DNA of 50,151 nt from Nocardia gamkensis NBRC 108242 (lineage in GTDB: Bacteria; Actinomycetota; Actinomycetes; Mycobacteriales; Mycobacteriaceae). The stretch is taken from positions 1-50,151 of the forward strand of contig NZ_BDBM01000058.1 of the NCBI RefSeq assembly GCF_001612985.1. The letters run 5' to 3'. The notes beneath the pieces were generated by a model. That model was not told the DNA's origin. It saw only the letters and a list, made by a program, of their open reading frames with translations, and did no database searches. This document shows positions 32,916 through 41,361 of this stretch, piece by piece (the stretch's first letter is position 1; every line of letters begins with the position of its first letter). The position numbers and the translations under genes are program-made.

Positions 32916-33557
32916 TCAGCTACCTTCCGCTGCTCCGGGCACATACAGGTGCCGCTTCGATATGTACTGCACCACGCCGTCGGGGACGAGGTACCACACC
33001 GGCCGGTTCTCGGCGGCGCGGCGACGGCATTCACTCGACGAGATAGCCAGCGCGGGGACCTCGATCATGGTCACCGCATCCGCCGGAAGATCCCGCAGGT
33101 GCTCTTGAAGGTGATCGATGTTCAGCTCGTACCCCGGACGGCTCACCCCGACGAACTTCGCCAGGTCGAACAGTTCCGCCCAATCCTGCCATGTCAGGAT
33201 GCTGGCCAACGCGTCCGCACCGGTGATGAAGTACAGCTCGGCACCGGGATGCGCCGATTGCATCTCCCGCAGGGTGTCGACGGTGTAGGTCATCTTGCCG
33301 CGATCGATGTCCGCGCGGCTCACCGAGAACCGCGGATTGGACGCGGTCGCGATGACGGTCATCAGATACCGGTCCTCGGCCGGGCTGACCTGTTTGTGCG
33401 ATTTCTGCCACGGTTGCCCGGTCGGGACGAAGATCACTTCGTCCAGGTCGAACCGGTGCGCGACCTCGCTGGCGGCGACCAGATGCCCGTGGTGGATGGG
33501 GTCGAACGTGCCGCCCATCACCCCGAGCTTGCGGCCGCGCCGACCTCTCTCGTGCAT
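32916..33557 (-). CDS. nadD: Nicotinate-nucleotide adenylyltransferase
   Basis: A 213-residue enzyme that adenylates nicotinic acid mononucleotide in NAD synthesis. The nucleotidyltransferase motif GGTFDPIHHGH (about 12-22) and the C-terminal AISSSECRR segment, which binds the ATP phosphates, are intact; VPTGQPWQK and FITGADAL are also family landmarks. The ATG at 33557 gives the usual N-terminus MHERGRRGRKLGVMGG; the in-frame extension to 33632 lies in non-coding sequence. A TAAGCT -10-like box ends eight bases before the ATG. It heads the operon nadD-rsfS-gpgP-octT-degV. Confidence 0.95.
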   Translation of the reverse strand: MHERGRRGRKLGVMGGTFDPIHHGHLVAASEVAHRFDLDEVIFVPTGQPWQKSHKQVSPAEDRYLMTVIATASNPRFSVSRADIDRGKMTYTVDTLREMQSAHPGAELYFITGADALASILTWQDWAELFDLAKFVGVSRPGYELNIDHLQEHLRDLPADAVTMIEVPALAISSSECRRRAAENRPVWYLVPDGVVQYISKRHLYVPGAAEGS

Positions 33558-33660
33558 GACTGCCGAGCTTAACGGGTCGCGCACGGCCCGCACGGGCCGG
33601 TCAGCGAGGGGCGGGCACCGAACTGTGGACACCCGCCCGCAGTCCGGTCCTCCGCAGGCC

Positions 33661-35622
33661 TCAGGCGCTGGTTTCCGGTACGCCGCCGATTCTCAGCATG
33701 CCAGCCAGTTGTTCGCGGGTGTGCGCGAGTTCCTCCGCCGCCTCGGCCGACCGTTCGGCCAGCACGGTCAGCTCGGCGGTCAGCGTCCGCATGGAGGTGA
33801 GCCAGGGTTCGGGATCGGCTCCGGGCGACACCTGGAGCCAGGCCGCCGACCGTAGGCAAGCCGCCCGCGCCGCCACCGCGCCCAGCCGGGCCCACAGCTC
33901 GGCGGCGCGATGGTAGGCCGCCACCGCCTCGTCGTCTTGCCCGCAGTGCTCGAGCGCGCCTGCGGCCGACCACGCCAGCTCGGCGTGCAGCTTCGTCCGT
34001 TCCCGATCGTGCTCGACCAGACGCGCCCCTTCGAGGAACTGCCGCGCGGCCTCGCGAGGGCGGCCGAGTGCGTCCAGGGAGCGGCCGAACTGCGCGCGCA
34101 CCACCGCCAGTTCACCGGGCGGATACGGGATGGCGCCGCCGGCCAGCGCCTGTTCGAACAGGGCGACCGCCTCGCCGTGGCGCTCGGCGCGGTGGAACGC
34201 GCGCGCGGCGACCACGGTGTGGTGCAGCACGTCCGGTTCGGACAGTCCCTCCCAGCGCGCGGCGGCGCGCACCGCGGCGTCGGCCAGATCGAGCTCGCGG
34301 TCCGGCTGGCTGGCGATGGCGATGACCAGCTGCGCGCCGAGCCGGGCGGCCTCCTCCCCGGTCAGCACCGGCGTGCCGAGCGCAAGCGCTTCCCGCAGAT
34401 GCGCTTCCGCCTCCTCGGGCGTATCGGCGAGCCGGGCGGCGCCGAGTTCGGCCAGCCTGCGCACCTCACCGGCTCGATCGCCGGAGAAGTCGTCGGCCGC
34501 CGGACCGCCGTCCGGCATGTGCGCGGCGCGAGGCAGCGTGCTGCGGACACCGAGCGGCAACCGCTCGAGCAGCGGCTCGGCGGCGAGCCGGGCGGCCGCG
34601 CGTAGGCTGACCGCGCTGTTGCCGTTGCGGGCGTCGTAGCGGGCGCACAGCGCGCCGATCTCGGTTTCCAGCCTCGCGCGCACCGATTCCACCGTCCCGT
34701 CCGCCAGCGGGAGATCGCCCAGTCGCAGCGCGACCAGCCTGCGCAGCAGCACGCACACACCGGTCGCGAACGCGAGCCGCGCGCCCGCGTCGGCGCCGGA
34801 ATCGGCCAGCCAGCTCGCGTGTTCGGCGAGGATCTCCAGCCCGCGCGCCTCGTTGCCGGTCAGCGCGCAGAATTCCACGTGCAACGCCACCGACGGACGC
34901 AGGTCCTCGGTGTGCCGGACCAGTGGGTATCCGGTCAGGTGCGCGCCGCGCGCGGCCGCGACGCGCCCGGTGCGCACCAGCGGGAGCAAGGCCTCGGCCA
35001 GCACGCGGTGCGGTTCCTCGGCACACGACCGGTCGCCGTCGAGCACGGGTTTCCACTGCGCGAGCCCGGCCTCGTCGTCGCCGAGGTACACGCTCGTCAC
35101 ACCCCACTCGCTGCGCTCACAGGCGTCGCAGTCGGACATGCTGTCGCGCGCGGCGGCCTTGGCCTGCGCCAGCCACGCGGCGGCGGCCGCGGTGTCACCG
35201 ATCTCGCGAGCGAGTTCGGAGCGCAGCGCCAGCACCGGGCGAAGGCTGTAGCCGCGCTGCCGGTAGCGGTTGTCCAGCTCGTCGAACCAGCGATCGATCG
35301 TGGCCAGCGGTATCGCGGGATTGTCGATCATGCCCCAGGTCATCCATTTCAGGTACCAGTGCACCGAATGCGTCATCGGGCCCAATTCGGCGGGATGATC
35401 GTCGTAGACGCGCAGCAACCTGCCGTAGACGACGGGCACCAGATCGCGTTCGCCCGCGTAGGTGTAGGACTGCGCCAGCTCCAGCAGCACCCTGCCTTCG
35501 AGCGCGCGATCCGTACCGGTTTTCGCGGCCGCGGCCAGGGTCTCCAGTCGCTCGGTCCGCGTCCGGCCGTGCGGCAGCGCGTAGATGTGCGCCAGTGCGG
35601 CGCTGATCTCGGCGGCGTCCAT
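33661..35622 (-). CDS. Large TPR-like helical-repeat protein paired with HSP90
   Basis: A 653-residue, almost wholly alpha-helical cytoplasmic protein. Repeated helix pairs of TPR type are seen, for example GRVLLELAQSYTYAGERDL (near residue 42), AVVRAQFGRSLDALGRPREA (near 530), ELAWSAAGALEHCGQDDEAV and AVAAYHRAAELWARLGAVAA. Two CxxC-like cysteines occur near residue 170 (SDCDACERSEWG). The C-terminus has a predicted coiled stretch (AERSAEAAEELAHTREQL). The ATG follows the HSP90 stop by only two bases, so the two are co-translated and probably act together as chaperone and adaptor. No catalytic domain is recognised. The open frame further upstream lies inside the HSP90 gene. Confidence 0.8.
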   Translation of the reverse strand: MDAAEISAALAHIYALPHGRTRTERLETLAAAAKTGTDRALEGRVLLELAQSYTYAGERDLVPVVYGRLLRVYDDHPAELGPMTHSVHWYLKWMTWGMIDNPAIPLATIDRWFDELDNRYRQRGYSLRPVLALRSELAREIGDTAAAAAWLAQAKAAARDSMSDCDACERSEWGVTSVYLGDDEAGLAQWKPVLDGDRSCAEEPHRVLAEALLPLVRTGRVAAARGAHLTGYPLVRHTEDLRPSVALHVEFCALTGNEARGLEILAEHASWLADSGADAGARLAFATGVCVLLRRLVALRLGDLPLADGTVESVRARLETEIGALCARYDARNGNSAVSLRAAARLAAEPLLERLPLGVRSTLPRAAHMPDGGPAADDFSGDRAGEVRRLAELGAARLADTPEEAEAHLREALALGTPVLTGEEAARLGAQLVIAIASQPDRELDLADAAVRAAARWEGLSEPDVLHHTVVAARAFHRAERHGEAVALFEQALAGGAIPYPPGELAVVRAQFGRSLDALGRPREAARQFLEGARLVEHDRERTKLHAELAWSAAGALEHCGQDDEAVAAYHRAAELWARLGAVAARAACLRSAAWLQVSPGADPEPWLTSMRTLTAELTVLAERSAEAAEELAHTREQLAGMLRIGGVPETSA

Positions 35623-35624
35623 GC

Positions 35625-37475
35625 TCACTCCGTCTCTTCGCCGCGGTCGGCGGCGCGTTGGGTGGCCCAGCCGAGGAATTCGCCGAAGGCGCGGTTGAGC
35701 AACGCCGTGTCGGCCGCGCTCAGCGGACGGTGGGTCATCAGCAGCGCTTGGCCGTAGAGCGATTCGACCGCGGTTCTCAGGAACGCCGGGTCGCCGATGC
35801 GGGACAATCTGCGCACGATCGGGCTGTGATGGTTGAGCACGAGCTGAGCACGCGGCGTCGTGACCGCCAACGCGCCGAGGATCTCGGCCCACAATTCGTC
35901 GGCGTCCTCGGCGGTCTGCGCCCTGGCGCGTTCGTTGCGGGCGGCGCGGCCGTCGAGGTAGAGCGCGGGCACCGTGACCGGGTGGAAGGCGCGCACGATC
36001 ACATCGCACGCGAGCGGGTCGAGCACGGTCCGCGCCAGCGCCAGCACCGGGGCCAGCGCCAATTCCTCGCCGGGGTCGACCGGGTCGAGCGCCGCGGTGA
36101 TCGCGCCGGCGTCCAGGTCCACCACCTCGACGCCGGGTAGCAGCCGGGGCAGCTGCGCGACCAGCTCGCGGTCGTAGGCGTAGCCACCGTTGACGACGCC
36201 GATCCCCTGCGCGGCGGCGGTGGCCGCCACCTGACGGAACTCCTCGACGGTCGCGGTCACCCGCACGGTGCGGTGGTTGCGGGTGAACTCGGTGAGCGGC
36301 ACGCGCCCGTCGGTGGTCTCGAAATGCAGATGCGGCAGCATGATCCGCAGCAGGTCGGCCGAATGCCTGGCCATCGCCTTCACTCCGAGCGCGTGTACGG
36401 CCAGGAACGCGGCCAGCCGCTGAGGCTGTTCGGCGGCGATCTCGGTGAGCCAGTCCCGGATCCGATCGCCGAGCACCTCACGCACCACGGCGAGCCGCTC
36501 GTCCTCGTAGAGCCCCTCCCGCGACGCGGTGGGCCGCAGCGTGTCGGTGTCGATCACCCCGCGCACGAAGAACGCCCATTCCGGCAGTACGCCGCGCACC
36601 GCGTCGCCGAGCAGCATCCCCTTCAGGTACACCCGGTGCGCACTGCTGTCGGACGGGTTTCCAGGCTGGGACAGCACATAGGCGACACCGCCGACCCCGG
36701 CCGCACCGGCCTCGAGTTCGATGACGTCGAGCGGGGCGAAGCCCAGCGTCCGGCGCCCGTATTCCAGCAGGGCGGCCCTGCGCTGGTCCGCCGACGCGAA
36801 CACGCGCCGCCAGACCGGGACACCCTCGGTGACCGTCGTCGCCCCTGCGTCCGACTCCACCGTCACCTCGTAGGGCAGCAGCGACCCGAACTCACGCGCC
36901 AGATCGGTCACCCGCCGCGGCTGGAACCACTCCCGCGCTCCCCCACGCGCGGTGAGCCATACGGAGGTGCCCGGCTCGGCGTAGTCCGCCGGGTCGAGCG
37001 CGCGCACCGAATAGGTACCGTCGGCCGAGGCCAGCCACTCGACGGGCGGCGCCGTCGGGTCGGTGGCCGATCGGCTGACCACTCGGATGGACTCGGTGAC
37101 GGTGAAGCAGGCCAGCAGGCCGATCCCGAACTGCCCGAGGAATTCCCGTCGTGCGCCTTCGATGTCGTCGCGCTTGGACGAGCGGCCGATGGTGGCGAGG
37201 AACCGGTGGACGTCGGTCTCGGTCAAGCCGATGCCGGGATCGCTGATCCGCAGGGTGGTTTCGCCTACGGTGAGCCGAATCGCGGTGGGTGCCAGCGGAT
37301 CCAGTCGGTTGCGAGCGGTGACCGCGTCCACAGCGTTCTGCAACAGCTCGCGGAGGTAGACCCGCGGGCTGGAGTAGAGGTGATGCGAGAGCAGATCGAC
37401 TATGCCGCGCAGGTCGACCTGGAACGAATAGTTGTTGTGCACCGCCGCCGGATCGTGCGGCGTTCTGTTCACCAT
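35625..37475 (-). CDS. HSP90-family (HtpG-like) molecular chaperone, divergent
   Basis: A 616-residue dimeric ATPase chaperone. The GHKL ATP site is intact: catalytic Glu43 and Mg-binding Asn47 in LRELLQNAVDA, Asp79 in DPGIGLT, and lid/glycine motifs ATIGRSSKRD and GQFGIGLLACF. In the middle domain FVRGVIDTDTLRPTASRE supplies the catalytic Arg, aligned with NVSRE of HtpG. The C-terminal third is divergent and ends in the acidic RGEETE. It differs from housekeeping HtpG (for example LLQNAVDA in place of LISNASDA). The TPR-like gene follows by two bases. A client class is not evident from sequence. Confidence 0.88.
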   Translation of the reverse strand: MVNRTPHDPAAVHNNYSFQVDLRGIVDLLSHHLYSSPRVYLRELLQNAVDAVTARNRLDPLAPTAIRLTVGETTLRISDPGIGLTETDVHRFLATIGRSSKRDDIEGARREFLGQFGIGLLACFTVTESIRVVSRSATDPTAPPVEWLASADGTYSVRALDPADYAEPGTSVWLTARGGAREWFQPRRVTDLAREFGSLLPYEVTVESDAGATTVTEGVPVWRRVFASADQRRAALLEYGRRTLGFAPLDVIELEAGAAGVGGVAYVLSQPGNPSDSSAHRVYLKGMLLGDAVRGVLPEWAFFVRGVIDTDTLRPTASREGLYEDERLAVVREVLGDRIRDWLTEIAAEQPQRLAAFLAVHALGVKAMARHSADLLRIMLPHLHFETTDGRVPLTEFTRNHRTVRVTATVEEFRQVAATAAAQGIGVVNGGYAYDRELVAQLPRLLPGVEVVDLDAGAITAALDPVDPGEELALAPVLALARTVLDPLACDVIVRAFHPVTVPALYLDGRAARNERARAQTAEDADELWAEILGALAVTTPRAQLVLNHHSPIVRRLSRIGDPAFLRTAVESLYGQALLMTHRPLSAADTALLNRAFGEFLGWATQRAADRGEETE

Positions 37476-37501
37476 GGCCGCCGATCTTGTCGGCGCACGC
37501 C

Positions 37502-37525
37502 AAAGGTTCGCTTAACGAACCCTTT
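37502..37525 (-). terminator. Possible terminator between the VWA gene and the HSP90 gene
   Basis: AAAGGTTCG-CTTAA-CGAACCCTTT forms a nine-base stem with one bulged C inside the 92-base gap between the VWA stop and the HSP90 start. Read leftward it is followed by GGCG rather than a T-run, so it may only reduce read-through. Confidence 0.4.
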
Positions 37526-37567
37526 CGATCAGTGGCTCAGCAGCGCGGCATCGTCCATGCCGGTCTT

Positions 37568-38995
37568 TTACACCGGCAGCAGCCGCGAGACAACCGAGGT
37601 GAGCTGTTTGGCCGAGCGGCATTCGTGCATCTCGATCACGTCGCGATATTTGTCGGCGGCGGAGTCGCCGGAGCCCCACTGGCTGCGCGGTTCCGGATTG
37701 AGCCAGTGCGCGTGTTTGGCGACCTCGACCAGCGACCGTAGCGTGTTCAACTCGGGGTCACGATAGTTCGTGCGGGCGTCGCCGAGGATCAGCAGCGAGC
37801 TGCGGCTGGTGACGGCATCCGGGTAATCCCTGGCGAACCCGGCAAGCGCGTTGCCGTAGTCGGAGTGCCCGTCCAGCCCGACGACGCTCGCCTCACCGAA
37901 GATCCGGGCCATCGACCGATCCAGTTGGGTGTGCGGGTCGAAGAATCGGGTCACCTCGTCGATCTGGTCGACGAACGCGAAGATGCGCACCCGGGAGAAC
38001 TGTTCGCGCAGCGCGCTCACCAGCAGCAGCGTGAAGTTGCTGAAGCCGGCCACCGAACCGGAGACGTCGCACAGCAGCACCAGTTCCGGGCGGCCCGGTC
38101 GCGGCTTGCGGTGCACCAGATCGATGGGCACCCCGCCGGTGGACATGGATGCGCGCAGGGTCCGGCGCAGGTCGATGGCACCGCGGCGGGCGTGCCTGCG
38201 GCGCGCGGCGAGGCGCGCGGCCAAGATGCGAGCCAAACGCTGGGTGCTGCGTTTGAGTTCGGAGAGTTCGGCTTCGGAGGCGCGCAGGAAATCGACTTCT
38301 TCGGCCTGGCGGGCCACGCCGTAGCTCGCCACACGTTCGCGGCCGATCCGCTCGGCGACCCGCCGCCTGGTCTCGGCCTCGACGGTCGCGCGGAAACCGG
38401 TGATGCGCTGGCGGACCGCGCGGCGGGCGATCTCGGCGTCGAACTCGCTCGCGTCCGGCCCGAGGGCCATACCCGCGAGGATCTTCGCCAGCAACGTCTG
38501 CGGCTGCACTTCTTTCAGCGCCTGATACGACGAGAAAGACGGGCCGCGGGCGGATTGGTACTGGCCCAGCTGCTCGACCAGCTGCGCGGCCAGCGCCTCC
38601 AACTGCGAGGTCGCCGACTCCTGCGCCAGCAGTTGCGCGAGCAGTTCGCGCAGGGCGGGGATGTCCACATCACCCGAGCGGGTGTGCGGGATCTCGATCT
38701 CGTCCTCCGCCGCGGCGCGTTCCCCGACGGCGACCGGGAACCACAGGTCGAACAGACCGTCGAAGGTCGCCCGGTGGGTGGTGCGCCGCAGCAACGAGCA
38801 CGCCAGCCCTTCGCGCAGGACCTCGCGGTCCATCAGGTCGAGCACGGTCACCACACGGCCCGCGTCGACCGTCTCCGAGGGGCCGACCGGTATGCCGCGC
38901 GCCCGCAGCGCCTCCACGAAGCCGACCAGATGGCCCGGAATACCGTGCGGCGCGCGCAGCGACGCGACCTCGGCGGGGACCGACCCGGCCGCCAC
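37568..38995 (-). CDS. VWA (CoxE-like) domain protein, MoxR partner
   Basis: A 475-residue cytoplasmic protein. The C-terminal von Willebrand A-type domain has the metal-ion site DVSGSVAGFS (DxSxS), the conserved Thr/Asp region FAFVDQIDEVTRFF and LLILGDARTNYRDPE. The N-terminal half is helical and contains an Arg-rich KRSTQRLARILAARLAARR segment, as in CoxE/Rv2425c proteins. The GTG start lies three bases after the moxR-type gene stop, so they are coupled. MoxR-VWA pairs act as chaperones for metal-cofactor insertion or protein remodelling; no dehydrogenase target is nearby. It matches M. tuberculosis Rv2425c in position and length. Confidence 0.9.
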   Translation of the reverse strand: MAAGSVPAEVASLRAPHGIPGHLVGFVEALRARGIPVGPSETVDAGRVVTVLDLMDREVLREGLACSLLRRTTHRATFDGLFDLWFPVAVGERAAAEDEIEIPHTRSGDVDIPALRELLAQLLAQESATSQLEALAAQLVEQLGQYQSARGPSFSSYQALKEVQPQTLLAKILAGMALGPDASEFDAEIARRAVRQRITGFRATVEAETRRRVAERIGRERVASYGVARQAEEVDFLRASEAELSELKRSTQRLARILAARLAARRRHARRGAIDLRRTLRASMSTGGVPIDLVHRKPRPGRPELVLLCDVSGSVAGFSNFTLLLVSALREQFSRVRIFAFVDQIDEVTRFFDPHTQLDRSMARIFGEASVVGLDGHSDYGNALAGFARDYPDAVTSRSSLLILGDARTNYRDPELNTLRSLVEVAKHAHWLNPEPRSQWGSGDSAADKYRDVIEMHECRSAKQLTSVVSRLLPV

Positions 38996-38998
38996 GGC

Positions 38999-39877
38999 TC
39001 AGGCCAGCTTCAGTTCGGCCAGCGCGCGCTGGTGGTCGCTCTGGTGTTTGAGGACCACACCGAGAGTGGCGCGAACGGTCGTGTCGTCCAGGTCACGCAG
39101 GCCCAGCGCCAGCAGCGTGCGGCCCCAGTCGATCGATTCGGCGACCGAGGGCAGCTTCTTCAACTGCATGCCGCGCAGTACGTGCACGATCCGCACCAGC
39201 TGCGCGGCGACGGCCGCCGACAGCTCCGGGACCCGGCTGGCCAGGATTCGCCGCTCCAGCTCCTCGTCCGGGAAGTCCAGGTGCAGATACAGGCAGCGGC
39301 GCTTGAGCGCCTCGGACAGCTCCCGCGTGGCGTTCGAGGTGAGTACCACGAACGGCTTGCGGCTGGCGGTGATCGTGCCCAGCTCCGGCACCGTCACCGC
39401 GAAATCGCTGAGCACCTCGAGCAACAGGCCCTCGATCTCGACGTCGGCCTTGTCGGTCTCGTCGATCAGCAGCACCGTGGGATCGGTGCGCCGGATCGCG
39501 GTCAGCAGCGGGCGCGACAGCAGGAATTCCTCGGTGAAGACGTCGGCCTTCGTCTCCTGCCAGTCGTTCTCACTGGAGGCCTGGATGCGCAGGATCTGCT
39601 TGGCGTGATTCCACTCGTACAGCGCGCGGGCCTCGTCGACGCCCTCGTAGCACTGCAACCGCACCAGCTCCGCGCCCGAGGTCTGCGCGACAGCGCGCGC
39701 CAGCTCGGTCTTGCCCACACCCGCCGGTCCCTCGATCAGCAGCGGCTTGCCCAGGCGATCGGCCAGGAACACCGAGGTGGCGGTGGCCTTGTCCGCCAGG
39801 TAGCCCGTGCTCGCCAACCGTTCGAGCACGTCTTCCACCGACGAGAAGACCGGCTCCTGTACTGCGCTCTCCGACAC
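38999..39877 (-). CDS. MoxR-type AAA+ ATPase
   Basis: About 292 residues, a single AAA+ module. Walker A is EGPAGVGKTELARA, Walker B VLLIDETDKADVE, sensor 1 VVLTSNATRELSEALKRRC with the Arg finger region, and the lid segment follows. In the MoxR group such ATPases work as hexamers with a VWA partner, here the next gene. Two adjacent GTG codons (39880, 39877) can serve as start; AAAGG lies upstream at suitable spacing. The longer in-frame extension to 39967 is not conserved-looking. Position and length match M. tuberculosis Rv2426c. Confidence 0.9.
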   Translation of the reverse strand: MSESAVQEPVFSSVEDVLERLASTGYLADKATATSVFLADRLGKPLLIEGPAGVGKTELARAVAQTSGAELVRLQCYEGVDEARALYEWNHAKQILRIQASSENDWQETKADVFTEEFLLSRPLLTAIRRTDPTVLLIDETDKADVEIEGLLLEVLSDFAVTVPELGTITASRKPFVVLTSNATRELSEALKRRCLYLHLDFPDEELERRILASRVPELSAAVAAQLVRIVHVLRGMQLKKLPSVAESIDWGRTLLALGLRDLDDTTVRATLGVVLKHQSDHQRALAELKLA

Positions 39878-39964
39878 CACCCGGCACCTTTCTTCCGAAC
39901 CATCCCCCACGCTACGGCAGCGCGGCGCGGACACCGACTCGGCATCGTCCGCGGCCGCCGCGCA

Positions 39965-39996
39965 CACCGGTCAGACCGGCCACCGGTCAGACCGGC
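39965..39996. repeat. Tandem 16-bp duplication of a palindrome at the proA 3' end
   Basis: CACCGGTCAGACCGGC occurs twice in direct succession. Each copy contains the palindrome CCGGTC-A-GACCGG, and the second covers the proA stop codon. It could act as a terminator-like hairpin pair or a protein site for the downstream MoxR gene. Confidence 0.7.
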
Positions 39997-41252
39997 CGGA
40001 TCTGCCCCTCGCCCCAGACGATCCACTTCGTCGAGGTCAGTTCCGGCAGGGCCATCGGACCGCGCGCGTGCAGTTTCTGGGTGGAGATGCCGATCTCGGC
40101 GCCGAAGCCGAACTGCTCGCCGTCGGTGAAGGCGGTGGAGGCGTTCACCATCACGGCGGCGGCGTCGACCCGGCCGGTGAACTCGCGCGCCGCGGCGAGG
40201 TCGCCGGTGACGATGGCCTCGGTGTGGCCGGTGCCCCAGGTGTTGATGTGCTCCACCGCCGCATCCAGGCCGTCGACGACCTTGAGCGCGATGTCCAGGG
40301 TGAGGTACTCCTCGCCCCAGTCCGCGTCGGTGGCCGGAACCTGGCCGGGGAGGTCACCGTGGATGGTGACCCCGGCCCGCTCCAGCGCGTCGGTGAGCCG
40401 CGGCAGCGCGGTGTCCGCGATGGCGGCGTCGATCAGCACGGTCTCGGCCGCGTTGCACACGCTGGGACGGCGGGTCTTGGCGTTGATCAGGATCCGCTCG
40501 GCCATGGCCAGATCGGCGGCGGCGTGCACGTAGACGTGGCAGTTGCCGGTGCCGGTCTCGATGGTGGGCACCTGCGCGTCGCGGACGACCGCGTTGATCA
40601 ACCCGGCGCCGCCGCGCGGAATGACGACGTCGACCAGGCCGCGGGCCTGGATCAGATGGGTGACGCTGGACCGGTCCTCGCTCGGCAGCAGCTGCACGGC
40701 GTCGGCCGGGATATCTTGCGTGACAAGCGATTCGCGCAGCACCGTGACGAGCGCGGCGTTGGACCTCGCCGCCGAGGACGAGCCGCGCAGCAGGGCGGCG
40801 TTACCGGACTTGAGCGCGAGCCCGAACGCGTCGACGGTGACGTTCGGCCGGGCCTCGTACACCATGCCGACCACGCCGAGCGGCACGCGCACCTGCCTGA
40901 TCTCCAGCCCGTTCGGCAGGGTCGAGCCGCGCACCACCACACCGACCGGATCGGGCAGCCCGGCCACCTGCCGCAACCCCGAGGCGATGCCGTCGATGCG
41001 CGGCTTGGTCAGCCGCAGCCGGTCCAGCAGCGACTCCTCGGTGCCCGCGGCCCGCGCCGCGGCGATGTCCTCGGCGTTGGCGGCCAGCACCCGATCGGCG
41101 GCGGCGAGCAGCGCGTCGGCGGCGGCGTGCAGTGCGTCGTTCTTCTGCGCGGTCGTCAGCTGGGCCAACGCCCGCGACGCGACCCTGGCCTTGCGCGCGG
41201 CCTCGTGCACCACCGCACGGACATCCGGTTGGGTGGTCGTTCCTACCGTCAT
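39987..41252 (-). CDS. proA: Gamma-glutamyl phosphate reductase
   Basis: A 421-residue NADPH-dependent enzyme of the aldehyde-dehydrogenase fold that reduces glutamyl-5-phosphate to the semialdehyde in proline synthesis. Catalytic Cys lies in KTRRPSVCNAAET, the cofactor region in VPLGVVGMVYEARPNVT and GNAALLRGSSSA, and the substrate region in IETGTGNCHVYV. Length and the ending ALPELTSTKWIVWGEGQIRP are standard. A TAGGCT -10 box six bases before the ATG suggests leaderless expression. The partner kinase proB is not in this window. It lies upstream of the moxR-type gene on the same strand, 109 bases apart. Confidence 0.96.
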   Translation of the reverse strand: MTVGTTTQPDVRAVVHEAARKARVASRALAQLTTAQKNDALHAAADALLAAADRVLAANAEDIAAARAAGTEESLLDRLRLTKPRIDGIASGLRQVAGLPDPVGVVVRGSTLPNGLEIRQVRVPLGVVGMVYEARPNVTVDAFGLALKSGNAALLRGSSSAARSNAALVTVLRESLVTQDIPADAVQLLPSEDRSSVTHLIQARGLVDVVIPRGGAGLINAVVRDAQVPTIETGTGNCHVYVHAAADLAMAERILINAKTRRPSVCNAAETVLIDAAIADTALPRLTDALERAGVTIHGDLPGQVPATDADWGEEYLTLDIALKVVDGLDAAVEHINTWGTGHTEAIVTGDLAAAREFTGRVDAAAVMVNASTAFTDGEQFGFGAEIGISTQKLHARGPMALPELTSTKWIVWGEGQIRPV

Positions 41253-41258
41253 GGGTAC

Positions 41259-41264
41259 AGCCTA
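41259..41264 (-). promoter_or_regulatory. -10 hexamer TAGGCT for leaderless proA
   Basis: On the minus strand TAGGCT, then six bases, then the proA ATG. No ribosome site is visible. Confidence 0.5.
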
Positions 41265-41361
41265 CGCAAGGGGCGCAGTGCCGATCCCACCCGCTGGGCC
41301 GCGCCGACGCGGGCGCGCGGTCTGGTGCGCGGCCCGGGCCGGGCGACTACCGTCCGGCGAT

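Noticed and set aside
37865..40129. Plus-strand 754-codon frame opposite the VWA and MoxR genes
   Set aside because: Both minus-strand genes carry intact family motifs; this frame has none.
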